Assembly: GCF_051020985.1 (NCBI RefSeq) | Contig: NC_135001.1 | Location: 14,935,896-14,999,895 of the forward strand | Length of the DNA: 64,000 nucleotides | Origin: Nomia melanderi | Taxonomy: Eukaryota; Arthropoda; Insecta; Hymenoptera; Halictidae | Direction of reading: 5' to 3' | Shown here: positions 38,376-49,220 of the stretch, piece after piece | How positions within the stretch are numbered: position 1 is the first letter of the stretch | How the letters are laid out: each line of letters opens with the position of its first letter | Notes under the pieces: generated by a model | Told to the model about the DNA's origin: nothing | The model's input: the letters and a program-made list of their open reading frames with translations, nothing else | Database searches by the model: none | Made by a program: the position numbers and the translations under genes

Positions 38376-38568
38376 CCTGTTACTGTAAATGCGATAATGG
38401 AACTCCGAACGGACTCCCCAAAGCATATTCGGTATGATCGCGTTTATAGCTTCAGTGATGCTATCCTGCAGATCATCCGTAGTTGCAAGTAGAGGAGGTA
38501 CGTATGTACACTCTGTCCTTCACGTACCTCCAAAGGAAAACGTCGCAAACAAGTGACCTCGGGGGCCA
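38376..38568 (-). pseudogene. Mariner/IS630-like transposase, broken C-terminal third
   Basis: On the minus strand the sequence opens with WPPRS, then VCDVFLWRYVKDRVYI, matching the insect transposase signature WPPRSPDLxPxDFFLWGYxKDxVY, which holds the last acidic residue of the DDE/D catalytic triad. After a single frameshift (near plus-strand 38480) a second frame continues DDLQDSITEAINAIIPNML and then SEFHYRI, the expected downstream helix. The catalytic Asp region is altered: the SPDLTP part reads SLV. The fragment is therefore dead. No terminal repeat was seen nearby. It lies antisense to the phosphatase gene in its largest intron. Confidence 0.88.
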
Positions 38569-38974
38569 CTTGAGGAACACCTAGTCATTTTTTCTATTTC
38601 CTTCAAATGAATTTCACTGCTCGCTAGATAGAAAGATATAAAGATTTCGAATTAATGTAGTTGCTGTCGTTTCATTTATAAACATATCCCAAGAAATTTT
38701 GTATTTGTACACGTTTGAAATTAAAGAGTATTTTTGTGGGAATCCAGTATTATTATATTTATTAATATTCAATATGTAACAATGTAATAACTTTCAAACA
38801 CGTTTAAGATTCTTTTGAAATAGTAGAATGTACACTTAATAGGACACTATACAAATCACTCAAAAATCTTCTAATTTACTCATCGAGTTATCATGTAACA
38901 CATATGTTACAATTAATAACTAATAATAATGAATTATAATTAATAATGATTAACATTATTAATAACATTGTAAT

Positions 38975-39057
38975 ATTATCATTAAATTAATCCAAGAATA
39001 TTTCACAAAAGCTTTTTCTTGAGCATTCAGAAATAGAAGTTAGATCACACTATTATT
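38975..39057 (+). repeat. Dispersed repeat pair, copy 1 (partner 62722-62805)
   Basis: Shares with 62722-62805, in the same orientation, a TTAAT-rich start followed by TCAAGAA(T/C)ATTTCA, a CTTTTTC block and AAATAGAAGTTA, at roughly 75% identity by eye. No coding content. Probably an old interspersed element. Confidence 0.6.
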
Positions 39058-41093
39058 CTGAGCCACTCAATATCAGGAATGTATAAAAAATATAACACAA
39101 AAGTACAACCTTGGAAAATCAATCACCACCAATACAAAATATCGGAAACATATCGATTTTCTTTCAGTAAGTGTTTGAACACTTTTGCCATCTAACTAAT
39201 TACGTAAAGGAGGTTCCAGTGTACACGAATAACTCTTCGAAACCAACTAATAAGCACCGTAGGGACTTGTATATATTCCCTCAGCATTCAGACACTAATT
39301 CGACATCAGGAATTGCTAGCCGGAAACGCAGCTATGTTCGTGAAACATGATTAAAGTTTGAAACTCGATAACCAAAGGGCCAAGTCGCTGACTCGATCTT
39401 AGCGGACTTGTGATAAAGAGGGGGGTCCGTGAAGGGTGAGCAGTGTGTCTGAGCGTTTGCCCCGGTCCTAGAACCGGCGACCTCCGTATCGTGCCAAAAT
39501 CTGTCACCCGGTGATGCATTTTCCAGTTCCCGTCCGGGGAGCAACAGTTGTCGCGCCACGGGAACTTTGACCACCGGATATAGATTTCAACGGCGACTAC
39601 TAACTGTGCGTGTCGGCACTGCATGTACACGAATGAAACATGACCACCTTAAAAGACTTTTGACAGATATACAAGGTGTCCTTGAAGCTTGATAACCTCG
39701 AGAATTCGTTTATCAGGAATAGCGATTTATGAAAGCTTTTTGAATCGAATACTACTTTGAATCAACTTCTTCCGAGTAATATTTCGAATCATTTTTTACA
39801 AACCTAAACTGATAGAACATATATTAACTTTATATTATTTAGCAAATCAATAGGTACATTTATTAATTCCTCAGAAAATCATCACTAAACAAAAAATCCA
39901 AAACATCATTTGGGTTTGATAAGTCTATCGCTAACCTAACCAGTTTTCCATGTCTTTGCTCCGCAAAACACAGAGAAAAAGGAAAAAGAGCCAACAGGAA
40001 AAGAGAATTTCCTGAAGTAGCCGAAGTAATATTGCTTTTCTCGAAATTCAACTCCATCCTGTGAAATCACGTTCCTATATGGCTGGGACGCCGAACGCCA
40101 TTTCGGTGCACGCTGCCTTTGAAAAGCGAGCCCTTTCAAGTGGGCCGTGTGTTCGGCGCCGCGTGCGGTGTACACGCGGAGAACGCGGCGTAACGTGTCG
40201 CGAGCAGACATAATGTTCGCCGGCGAACTCGGCCGTCCTGGCGAGCGCGACCGTGCTGCCACCTGGTCGATTCGAGCAATCAGGGACATGGTCGGACCTT
40301 TTAGCATAATGTCTAAGGCCGCGTACAGACTTGTCATGACCTGTGACAGTAAAATTCCATTTATCTGAACGGATTTTCCGTATGTATGGCATTAGGTGAA
40401 CTATAACTGAACTCCTATTATCTGGACTATTGCCTAGTATCATTACAGTTACATAAAGAGTGCATGTATTAAATGTTAAACTTTATTGTCAGGGATTTCT
40501 CAAGTGAAAGAGATACGTGAGAAACAAAAATAGAATATTCTCCATCATTTCTTGCAACGTTTATCCATTTTTATACGCGAATTCCACGATAAAATCAGTA
40601 CCTGGCTTTTGACTCTATCGATTCATCTCTTCATTTTTTATTTCGTCAATATCTTGAAACTGTGTATCTGTGAGAGCTTGCTGCATAGATAATACTATAT
40701 ATTTTATTTTGTTATATTTCTTATTTAAATAAATTAATTCATTCACGATAGTTTATTTAATTATTAAAGGCGTTCGGATACCTGCATTTGAAATTCAGTC
40801 AAGATCAGATCGAAAAATACTACATTTAGATAATATTGTCATTATAAAGACTATCACCGCTACACGCTGCTGATAGCTAAAGTGTCAAACACAGAAACGT
40901 CGTCTGCATTTGTGCAGGATTACTTATCGCCTAACAGTTCGCAACAACGGAACGAAGTGCGGTAGCAAGTCTGGATGCGGCCTAAGGTGATGCTCACCGG
41001 ATGCCCCATTTCTCCGCAAGCAAGTAGCCTGATTACTCGAAACGGTCGCGGGCTAAAGGGAAACGGATGCGGATGCGACTCGGGAATGGATTC

Positions 41094-41095
<2 letters not shown>
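39058..41095. other. Intronic sequence with GC-rich islands
   Basis: Islands at 39310-39640 and 40060-40370 contain mutually overlapping ORFs on both strands (such as 39316-39630 -, 40147-40368 +, 40075-40443 -) with no domain that I recognise. A half MITE end, ATATACAAGGTGTCC, is at about 39667-39681 with no partner seen. Confidence 0.4.

Positions 41096-41141
<46 letters not shown>
41096..41141. repeat. (CT)22 microsatellite
   Basis: An uninterrupted CT dinucleotide run within the last phosphatase intron visible here. ORFs crossing it (LSLSLS or RERERE repeats) are artefacts. Confidence 0.98.
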
Positions 41142-41143
<2 letters not shown>

Positions 41144-42147
41144 GGCTCGCTGCACGCGTGCATCCACGCATTCAGGTTTCGCGCATTGATCCGGCTATCC
41201 GGATAGCCTTTAACCAGCACAACCATCAAACTTCAAGTCGTACGACTTCTCCAAGGAGTTTCGCCAACCCATTCGGACCGTGGTCGTTCGGTGGCTCGAT
41301 AATTGAATCCGGGATTCTTGCGGGTCGTTCTGAATAATTAGCGTTAACTGTTACGGTTGCGCAGCTTTCTTGAACGCCCCAACCCTTAGTTCTAATGCTG
41401 ATGACGCTCGTTTCGCGCGCCAACTTGTAATATCCCGCGCTCTGGTTTTCTTTAGGTTCTTTTTTTAAGACACCTGTGCTAAGTACGTAGAAACGTAACG
41501 GAAAGCGATTTACTTTGTTATTAATGTGGAGAAACGGAAATAAATTCAATTATGAATTTTTTTATGTTTCTTTTTCATAGTTTTCTATGGGTCGTTACAT
41601 TGTTTTCTTTTATTAATTGAAATCGTTAACTGCTATGGTACTGTAATGGTTACTGTATTCGTTAATAGATGTGAGGTTTGTTTCATTAATACCATTTTCG
41701 TTCCGCATTTTTCTTTGTTGTGCTAATTATTGTAATTTAAGAAAAGTTATGTCGTTCTACATCTTAGTGAAATAATTAAAACTGTTATAATGTTCGGTAC
41801 ATGAGAAATTTTAAGACACGAAGGGTATAGCCAGATGTGGGCGGTGAAAGTGCTCCCGATCCCAATAGATTTGTACCAGTATCATTCAACAGACCTTTCG
41901 AAGGAAACATTTTCTGTCAAGCTTCAAACCATCACCACTCCTAGCAAAGTAGTTACGGGTGAAAAATAATTTATGGTTTATTTCCAATGTGAAAATTCAA
42001 ATTAAATATATTAATTCATTTAATGCATGTGAACGTATTTAGAACTGGATGTGATTACAGTTTAAGAAATAAAATATACCCATCGCTTACGCGAAAACAA
42101 ATATACTGCCTCTATTTAAAACAATAAACGTGTCTTGTATATCTCGA

Positions 42148-42240
42148 TAAAACAGTAAAACAACATAAAACTCATATTACTATTGAATGTTCCCTTCGTA
42201 ACAGTGTAACTTTTGTTCGAAACATTTTTCCGTACAGTAC
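42148..42240 (-). repeat. Dispersed repeat, copy 2 (inverted partner of 12122-12215)
   Basis: Reverse complement of 12122-12215 with only a few differences. It lies about 345 bp before the next phosphatase exon. Beyond it, AACTCTGTATATCC near 42279-42292 resembles the outer end of an insect mariner-type element, so the shared segment may be internal to such an element. Confidence 0.8.
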
Positions 42241-42584
42241 ATATTTTATGAGTTATTTAGAATCGTCACGTTGTGTGAAACTCTGTATATCCTTAGCTTT
42301 TAAACCGATGAATTCCTAAACGTGAAACTTAAAATTTAGTCTTCATTTATCAAATACTATCAACATATGTAAACAGAGTTTAAAAAAAATAGTGCCTCAA
42401 AGTAAAGTCCAGCCAACATATTTGCCAGAAAGGCTAGTGTCTTGAGAAGTTATGATATGATTTGGTGACTTATTATCGAGTCACAAACACATTTGCCGAG
42501 TACATCCCTTAATCATTTTGAATAGCGCGGCACACCGGTTGCACGTGGTTACTAAGCATAATTTACGAATGATGTATTCTGCAG

Positions 42585-42779
42585 GTGGTAGAATCGACCA
42601 CGCGCATCACTATAACAACGCTTATCGAGCACTGGACGAAACACTGGCGTTAGAGGAAGCGGTGAGGGCTGTAATGAAGGAAGTCGACCTGTCGGAAACG
42701 CTACTCATCGTGACGGCAGATCACTCGCACGTGCTTACGCTCGGTGGTCTCGCTACGCACCGTGGGAATCCCATATTCG
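42585..42779 (+). CDS. Alkaline phosphatase, internal exon D (metal-binding core)
   Basis: A TCTGCAG acceptor and a GTAAGTG donor. The exon enters and leaves in phase 1 (195 nt). With the last base of the previous exon it gives GGRIDHAHHYNNAYRALDET, which joins YFLFVEG to form the classic VEGGRIDHxHH motif. Its Asp and following His are zinc ligands (D316 and H320 of the human placental enzyme). Further on, LIVTADHSHV carries the next pair (D357, H358). The exon ends at RGNPIFG, whose equivalent in other animal enzymes precedes a variable loop and then the last zinc-ligand His. That downstream exon was not found in the following 21 kb. All expected ligands are intact and the frame is open, so a working gene is likely. 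Confidence 0.97.
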
Positions 42780-43239
42780 GTAAGTGACACGATAAACCAC
42801 TGTTTGATATGGCTCTCATCTTCCACCACCATGATGTCAAGAGATTTATCATGGTCAATGGGTTCGATTGTATTTCACGCATTTGAAATCATGCGTGCTA
42901 TTATCGAGTCTTCTTAAAAGAAGTCGCGATTTTTAATATGTCTAACATTTTAGTCGAAGTTTTCTAATTTATACAATAGATTTCATTACATTTATAACAA
43001 CAGGTCTAAAGTTTTCGAATATTTATTAGTAGTGCCCCTTCCTTCACTTGACAGGCGTTATTTGCTTTAAGATTGCGATACAAATTAGGAATCATATTAC
43101 CAACAACAACAAGCAGAATTTCAAATAATGTAACATATAAATGAAGAGTTCTTGTAGAAAATACTGTATTTCCAAACCAGAACAAATTTGTTTTCCTATT
43201 CTTACCTTATAGTATGCAATTTAATGCAATTTTCATTCC
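42780..43239. other. Phosphatase intron (donor side)
   Basis: Opens with a strong GTAAGTG donor. AT-rich; no continuing phosphatase exon is visible before the retroelement that follows. Confidence 0.5.
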
Positions 43240-43610
43240 GCACGTAATCATCCATAATACTAGTCGTTCATGATGATGATTGATACGAAATTGATTGTTC
43301 GGGATAAACATAGTAGGAACCATCATTCAGGCGCGCAAGCAACCCTGCGTGTCGTGCGGAAAACTTTTTGGATACCTCATGACCGAGGATGGGTGCAACA
43401 AAACACCATATAACACGGGTAATCGGAAAAACAATACTATCTTTCGTAGGACTTCTCAGCAATACTAATCAAATCGAAACCATCTTGAACTCTCGTCCAC
43501 TGATTCCGATCTCATCCGATTCAAACAATCTAACTCTCAATACTCCAGATCATTTCCCAATTGGCGAGTCCTTGATGAGCGTGCTTGACCACGATCTATA
43601 GTTCTAAGCG
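43240..43610 (+). pseudogene. BEL/Pao retrotransposon integrase fragment
   Basis: Two parts in different frames. At about 43316-43385, NHHSGAQATLRVVRKTFWIP matches the His-His-x-Cys-Cys zinc-binding start of BEL/Pao integrases (HAGxQATLxxVRxxFWIP). From 43389 to 43601, TKHHITRVIGK is followed by ILNSRPLIPISSDSNNL and then TPDHFPIGESL, the family's C-terminal block (xxLNSRPLTPLSSDPNDLxxLTPxHFLIG). The catalytic core that should lie between them is deleted and the frame shifts at the join. Further upstream the first frame has stops. The fragment is dead and lies just 5' of an LTR-like region, in the order expected for the 3' end of an element. Confidence 0.9.
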
Positions 43611-43651
43611 TATCGTAAAATTATTGAACAAGCCGTTCAAGGGGGGCGGTA

Positions 43652-44410
43652 TGTTGACGCTCGGTGTCACAAACTGACACACCGTTACGTTTCTCTAAAT
43701 CTTTCAAGGGATCGTAGTTCAAATAACTTTATGAAGCCATCGACCATTACCTTCAACAACCACCCTCAGCTGTTCGAGGATTAGCATTTTTACATTTTAG
43801 ATATTTACTCTTTGCATGTTTTATTAGGGTTAAGGCGCTTCGTACAGTTTTTTACCTGCTACGGTCGAGGCACGCGGAATTTCCATGACGTCACGCGAAG
43901 GTACTCTCGATAACTGCAGGTGACCGATGGACTTGGAGGCGGTCAACTTTCCGGTGACTGTCACCAATCAGGAAAAACGGTCTCCTCCCTGTCCAAAACT
44001 TGTAACTTTAGGAGACAACCAATCCGCGTGCCTCATCCCCCGACACTACCGTTACAGCTAACTATTTAAGGGTAGACCTTAGCACAAAACGCCGAATTTC
44101 TAACCAAGAATTCCACGGAGTTCCACCACAACACATATCGACGGAATTTCTAACGAAGAGTTCCACAACAACAGATATCGACGGAATCTCTAACCGAAGA
44201 GTTCCACAAACAACACGAATCAACGGAATATCTAACGAAGAATTCCACAACTCAACGGATCAACATCGATCCACTTACAACTCATCGAAAATCTCATTAT
44301 TTCATTCAGGTTCAGCATCACTAATCTGAAACTGAGCCAGAGCATCGCCGTAACTAACTGCGACGCTCAACACTGATAATATTGAAAGACGGCATCATTG
44401 TAATACAATG
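43652..44410 (+). mobile_element. BEL/Pao 3' LTR candidate
   Basis: Starts TGTTGACGCTCGG about 50 bp after the end of the pol frame, the usual position of the 3' LTR. It holds a TATA-like CTATTTAAGGG at about 44062-44072, suggesting the LTR promoter. The 3' boundary is uncertain; a CA end near 44405 is plausible. No 5' LTR was found upstream, so the element is truncated. It falls in sequence downstream of the last visible phosphatase exon, likely still within the gene's intron. Confidence 0.6.
44085..44262 (+). repeat. Tandem minisatellite inside the LTR
   Basis: Four imperfect units of roughly 45-50 bp, each with CGGAAT(T/C/A)TCTAAC(C/G), then AAGA(G/A)TTCCAC and an ACAAC(A/C) run. They lie between the TATA-like box and the LTR end, in the presumed transcript leader. 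The 44062-44250 minus-strand ORF is an artefact of this repeat. Confidence 0.8.
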
Positions 44411-46514
44411 ATCTACGTAAGGGTAGGTACTCTCTTTCCCTTCCTGAAAAATTTCATGTTGTCACTTACAACCTTTTCTAGAAATACATACCTTTCAAAT
44501 AACAAAGCGTAAACAAGTTAAAGAAAACACCCGTTTACACTTGAAATTTTATCGAAATTCATTCTTACATATGAAACAGTCACATAACTGTTTTTAGAGA
44601 GTCCAAGGTAAAAACTTTAATTACACATAAATATATAAATAGAACATTAATTATATTTATAACACCAATATGTTATATCTTTTAAGTATTCAATCTATTT
44701 TCACTTTCATATTCTAAATAAATACTAATAATCTCTGACACCCTTTCCATTATGTCATTTATTAAAAATATACATCTTCTAAATTAAATCGCGCCAAATT
44801 CTTCGCACAGAAAACTTAGAATACAGCTAAACAGCTCTAAAGATCAAAGGTTTAATTTTTCCCACGACGCGACGGTGATCAAATAAAACGAGTAAGGAAA
44901 AGTTCCGTGAACGACTCCGCAGTTCGAGGTATCATCCTTTGAAATACAATCGCGGTAAACGTAAGGATCGTGCCTGGTACGGAATAACCCGACTGTATAC
45001 TTTCCAATATCGTGCCTCTTTATTAACCTCGTTATTTCTTTGATTTCCTTTTTCCACCGTGGAAAATGTGAAAGGAGATCGAAGACGAACATGCGCTGTA
45101 CTCGCACGCGTTCAACGAAAGGCTGCCGATGTAATTGACATTTTTCCCATATTTCCCTTCTCGTTTGTTCAACGAGAAATTTCCTATTCCCGGTAAATTA
45201 AATTCGCGGAAAACCGAACCAGACGAGCTGCAGAAAGAAATATCCACGATAATCTACGACACGACGAGATACAGATGCTTGCCTCGTCGTATGTGCAGTC
45301 GGCTCTGGTCCGACAAGGCAATTATAGAGAGCAATAGGCCGCGATTCTCCGATTGAGAGCTAGCCTTCAGCTAACCGAACCTACATTGCCTGTATTGGAG
45401 ATAACGATGCGACTGTAATCTTGTGGGGTTTCAATCAAAGGGTGAACACGTCCAAGTGTTATAAATGCTTGATCGACAGTTCTTGGAAAGTATCGGAGAC
45501 CGATGGGACAGTGATATTTATAGCCTACCCGTAAACTTGGGAAACATTCGGTGATATGAGGTAATCTCAGAAGTAATATCGTTTCTCTATTTTTTATGAA
45601 AAATTTCAACTGTCTATTGTTTTTAGTATTCGCGTAACACTTGCTCCTTGAACGCATTCGACCGTTTTTACAAAAAACCCATATTTTTTGAAAATTGAGA
45701 GTGATCCAGCAATTTGGTTTTCGGATTCGTATGTAGGGCAAAGAGCTCTATAAGGATTGCCTAGTGGCTATTACAAAACACAAAGATTCAAATTTGTTGG
45801 ACAGTGTTATTAGATAGTTAAATAACTTACTAAATATAAACTAATTAAACAACTGAATATTCTGCGTTTTGCAATAAGTATTCAGCTCTTAGAAAATTCT
45901 CAATTTCGGATCTTCTTATTCGCGAACACCATATGCATCCAAATAAAGACACTTGTTTATTCTACCAAGCAACTAAGAAATGTCAGACGTAGGGGAGCGA
46001 ATCGTCGTTGATCAGCGTCACTGACGTAACTGAATGAAACTCAATTTTCTTCGACAATTTCAAGAATCAGGACGGACTGCCTATCCTTGATTAAATTAAA
46101 TCGCAGGACAATGCAAAGCACATTTTCCGAGTGGGATCCCCTAGCAACCAGGCTTCTCCATTCACGGATCAAGTTATGATTCAGGAACAGAGTGCCGTGA
46201 AAGCTTATACCGGATTCCACTAACATTTTCATTCGTTTCTTCGCTTGCATTGTTCTTACCGGTCTTTATTGTATTGTGCCTCGGAATGTTTTTTATCGTC
46301 GTCGTCGCATTCCTCTTCGTTGTGTCAATACAATTCAATAACTGCTCTGCAAAGTATGAGAACAAACATACACCCTATTCCGTTTTTATATGACAGATAC
46401 GTTCGGTGTAAAAATAATTCATATAAATAAATATACCGTGCCTATAGCAAAATAGAAATTGGTTCCAGACTTAAGAAATCAATAAAATAATCCAATAAAC
46501 TACATGAAGTTGCG
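44411..46514. other. No supported gene; GC-richer patch 44,840-45,360
   Basis: ORFs on both strands (44844-45107 -, 45032-45247 -, 45135-45356 +, 45367-45741 -) overlap and show no known domain. An alkaline phosphatase C-terminal block (a conserved His in a T-H-G/S-G context) was looked for and not seen. Confidence 0.4.
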
Positions 46515-46650
46515 TTCAAACGAAATCGTGAAGGAAGAAAAGTAATTATTCTCTAATTCATGTTAAGTCAAACATATCTTGTAAAAAGAGAAAAATAATT
46601 TGTGTTAAATCGGAAATGGGTAAAAACGAAATTGGTTGTACCAAATAAGT
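46515..46650. repeat. Degenerate repeat related to 33810-33960
   Basis: Contains AAATCGTGAAGG, AATTCATGTTAAGTCAAA, TCTTGTAAAAAG and TTTGTGTTAAATCGG, matching the order of CGTGTGAA(G/A)TCAAA units at 33810-33960. It represents a second copy of an internally repetitive dispersed sequence. Confidence 0.55.
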
Positions 46651-47885
46651 AATTTAATACGGGAAAAATAATTTTGACACGCAACTTTATGATTTTACAC
46701 TTTCATCTGCGTCGAAGTTACTGGGGAATCTTCGATGGAGTTGAAATCGGTAACACTCAATCCTGCGTTCGATTTCGTGATCCCAACCCATGCAACTCTC
46801 TTACCGTGATTAAATTGGACGTAACAGACTCGCATAAAAGACCCACGCCAGCTTCCGAATCGAAATCCGGATCAAACATTGAAATGACTCGCGTAGAAAG
46901 TGGTCATCCGCCATGAAGTCGGTGGTTACTCCAATGGCTGGCAACGTTCAAAGATGGCGCAGCGAGCACTTCTGAAATTTCGAACTCGTAAATGCAGATT
47001 TTTATGGTACTATATTTTACACGGATTAAGCTAACTTTTTGGCGACTGACATTTCATAAAATTCGTTCGATGTTCTATGGAATTATTTCATTTTCAATGT
47101 CGAATATTTTTATATATTCGGTTAATTCTCTCATAATTCATCGTGTACTACACATTTGTAATAGGCATTTAAATTATTTCTTATTCTATAGTAATTCGTG
47201 CAAAAACAAACTTTATTAAATTTTGCCCTTTATATTAGAGATTTTATTGTATTCATTTTAATATTCAACAAGCGTTAGACATGGTTTCTGTAAGAAATCA
47301 GTTTCCGTAGCTTAGTACCTAATTGCAGACGACATATTTCAAAGTATTTCCACAAAAACATTTAGCGATTCATATTAAATTACATTTTCCCCGCACATAA
47401 TTAAGATTATTAATAGCTATCACCCAAATTATGAACTTTTATGCGTTTGTATAATTTCTTGGAATCTTTACAAAAGAATAAAACAAAAATTTGATTGAAA
47501 TTTCAATCTTGTTACAATGTTTTTAACGTAATGAATTCTTTCTTATTAATATAAGAAGATAAATCTACCTTACTTCGAATTCCAAATCTTAAACTATAAA
47601 AATATAATACGATAGTAGAACTAAAATCATTAGTACTTCCAAAATGATACAATTTCTTTTATCCAATGTTATCGGTGACTATCTTAACTTGAATAAGAGT
47701 ATATAAGTAAATGTGTCTGAATCGCGCTGAAAGACACTGTTTACTACAGGAACATCACGCGGAAAGAACGAAAGCATTCACATCGTTACAGAACGTTATG
47801 ACGATCGAAGAAGATTCATCATTTAACGTCTAGCGCGTTGAAATCGGATCCGTTTGCTATTCGAGCCGCATAAGGGGAAACCAGC
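46651..47885. other. No supported gene
   Basis: AT-rich. An 80-codon ORF at 46674-46916 (+) has no recognisable domain and no supporting context. Confidence 0.4.
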
Positions 47886-48005
47886 GGAACGAGTCAATAA
47901 TTCATCTGTCCAAGTTATGTATAGTTTATGCGTGTTCATTGAATGACCCGGAAGGGACGGAGTATTCTTAAGACAGATTGCATATTGTCAGTCCTCGAAT
48001 AATGG
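47886..48005 (+). other. Duplicated block, copy A (partner 49795-49905)
   Basis: About 75 bp align with 49795-49867 at roughly three quarters identity, including AACGAGTC(A/G)ATAATT, CGTGTTCATT and CCGGAAGGGA. Weaker similarity continues for about 40 bp. The two copies flank the small membrane-protein ORF at 48683-48913 at about 0.7-0.9 kb on each side. Function unknown: an old dispersed repeat or a duplicated regulatory block. Confidence 0.55.
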
Positions 48006-48682
48006 GAATAACTGGTTTTGTATTATTCAAAACCGTGTTATATGAGACTTACAATTGACCGGCTCACTTGTCAAATCGATTAACTCCATAATATAAAAAG
48101 TGGAGAAAAATGATAAAATAATATATTTTGGCAAGAGAACTATTCAATTATAAATCTTACAAATGTAATGATTTCGTTCCGCGTTATTGAAAACCGCATT
48201 CTTAGATACTGTAGATCCATTCGTAAAACGAATGTTGCATTCAATTTAAATACCGTGTTATGTAATTAATAATCCGATTGTTGCATTTTTTCAGCGTATT
48301 ATTTTGGATTCCATGTAACAAATTCTTTCAAGAAGGAGGTCACGATTGCAAATCAAATATACGGATATGTTGTCCGTATTATTTTATAATAAAAATAAAT
48401 AAATCTTAAATAATTAGAGTTGTTATGGCTATTGCATTCTGATTCGATCACTTTTATTCATCTGAACGATATTTTAACGATATGATCGATATATCGTTAA
48501 ATGTCAGTAAGTAATCAATACTGTAGCGACCTGTCGCATTGTATATAAAAATTAACTATCGTGAAAACGGCTAGGTACAATTTATGCTTGCGAAAAAAGG
48601 GAAAACTATTTTCAAGAAAGCTGTTTAATTTCTTATCTTTGTATGTTTTTCGTCGAGAGATAATCATAGTGTGAATAGCAAT

Positions 48683-48913
48683 CTACGGATACCATAAATA
48701 GTGCGATTCCAAAGGACCTTCTACTTCAAAACCTCGATCGTCCACGACCGTTAATGTACCGGAGTGTGTGGTGTCTGAAGGAAGCTCCTCTACATTGTTT
48801 AATTTTAAGGGAAAACTTCTCCTTCCTCTGTAGGACAAGTAGGCGTAAATTGCTAAACACAGTAGCGCAGTTGCTAGTTGGATAATAAAAAGTCTGCCCA
48901 CAGTAATACCCAT
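48683..48913 (-). CDS. Candidate small single-pass membrane protein, 76 aa
   Basis: An intronless ORF with a start in acceptable animal context (GCGCGATGG). It codes MGITVGRLFIIQLATALLC followed by LAIYAYLSYRGRR: a hydrophobic segment at about residues 6-27, then a basic cluster, as in a membrane anchor whose C-terminus faces the cytosol. The remaining 45 residues are polar and acidic (VEELPSDTTHSG, VVDDRGFEVEGP) and end HYLWYP. Composition looks protein-like rather than AT-driven, but I do not recognise the family. It could also be a first or single exon of a larger gene. A TTAA-flanked MITE ends about 68 bp upstream of the ATG, so the promoter would overlap or lie beyond it. Expression or conservation would decide. 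Confidence 0.4.
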   Translation of the reverse strand: MGITVGRLFIIQLATALLCLAIYAYLSYRGRRSFPLKLNNVEELPSDTTHSGTLTVVDDRGFEVEGPLESHYLWYP

Positions 48914-48980
48914 CGCGCTTATTTTTTGTACCGAGCTTCGTGCAATAAAAATCGCATAGCAGAATTATCGTGTGGATATT

Positions 48981-49220
48981 TTAACCCTTAACGGTCGACA
49001 ATTTTCTATTAACTTTTTGCGGACAAGACTGTTTTAAACTTCTAACGTTTCTTTTCATAAAAAACTGAATTATCCATTGAAGTCTTAAATACTAAATGAA
49101 AAAAATCCACATGTCAGTCTTTCGTTACTTGAATAATTAGATTATTCATTTGTAATTTTCGAGTTTAGATATTGAAGCTCTAAATCGCCGTTACGACGAC
49201 AATCGACCGTAAAGGGTTAA
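48981..49220. mobile_element. TTAA-flanked MITE, 240 bp
   Basis: The left end is TTAACCCTTAACGGTCGA. The right end, read in reverse, is TTAACCCTTTACGGTCGA: an 18-bp terminal inverted repeat with one mismatch, including TTAA at 48981-48984 and 49217-49220. No coding frame. It lies immediately upstream of the candidate small membrane-protein ORF on the minus strand. Confidence 0.88.

Noticed and set aside
39667..39681. ATATACAAGGTGTCC as one end of a MITE
   Set aside because: No inverted partner was found at a sensible distance, so an element could not be delimited.
40920..41337. ORFs with RERERE or LSLSLS runs on both strands
   Set aside because: Both run through the CT dinucleotide repeat, and flanking residues show no domain.
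43268..43462. Minus-strand ORF over the BEL/Pao fragment
   Set aside because: The plus strand carries clear integrase similarity; this is its antisense shadow.
44062..44250. Minus-strand 62-codon ORF with repeated motifs
   Set aside because: It is a translation of the tandem repeat within the LTR.
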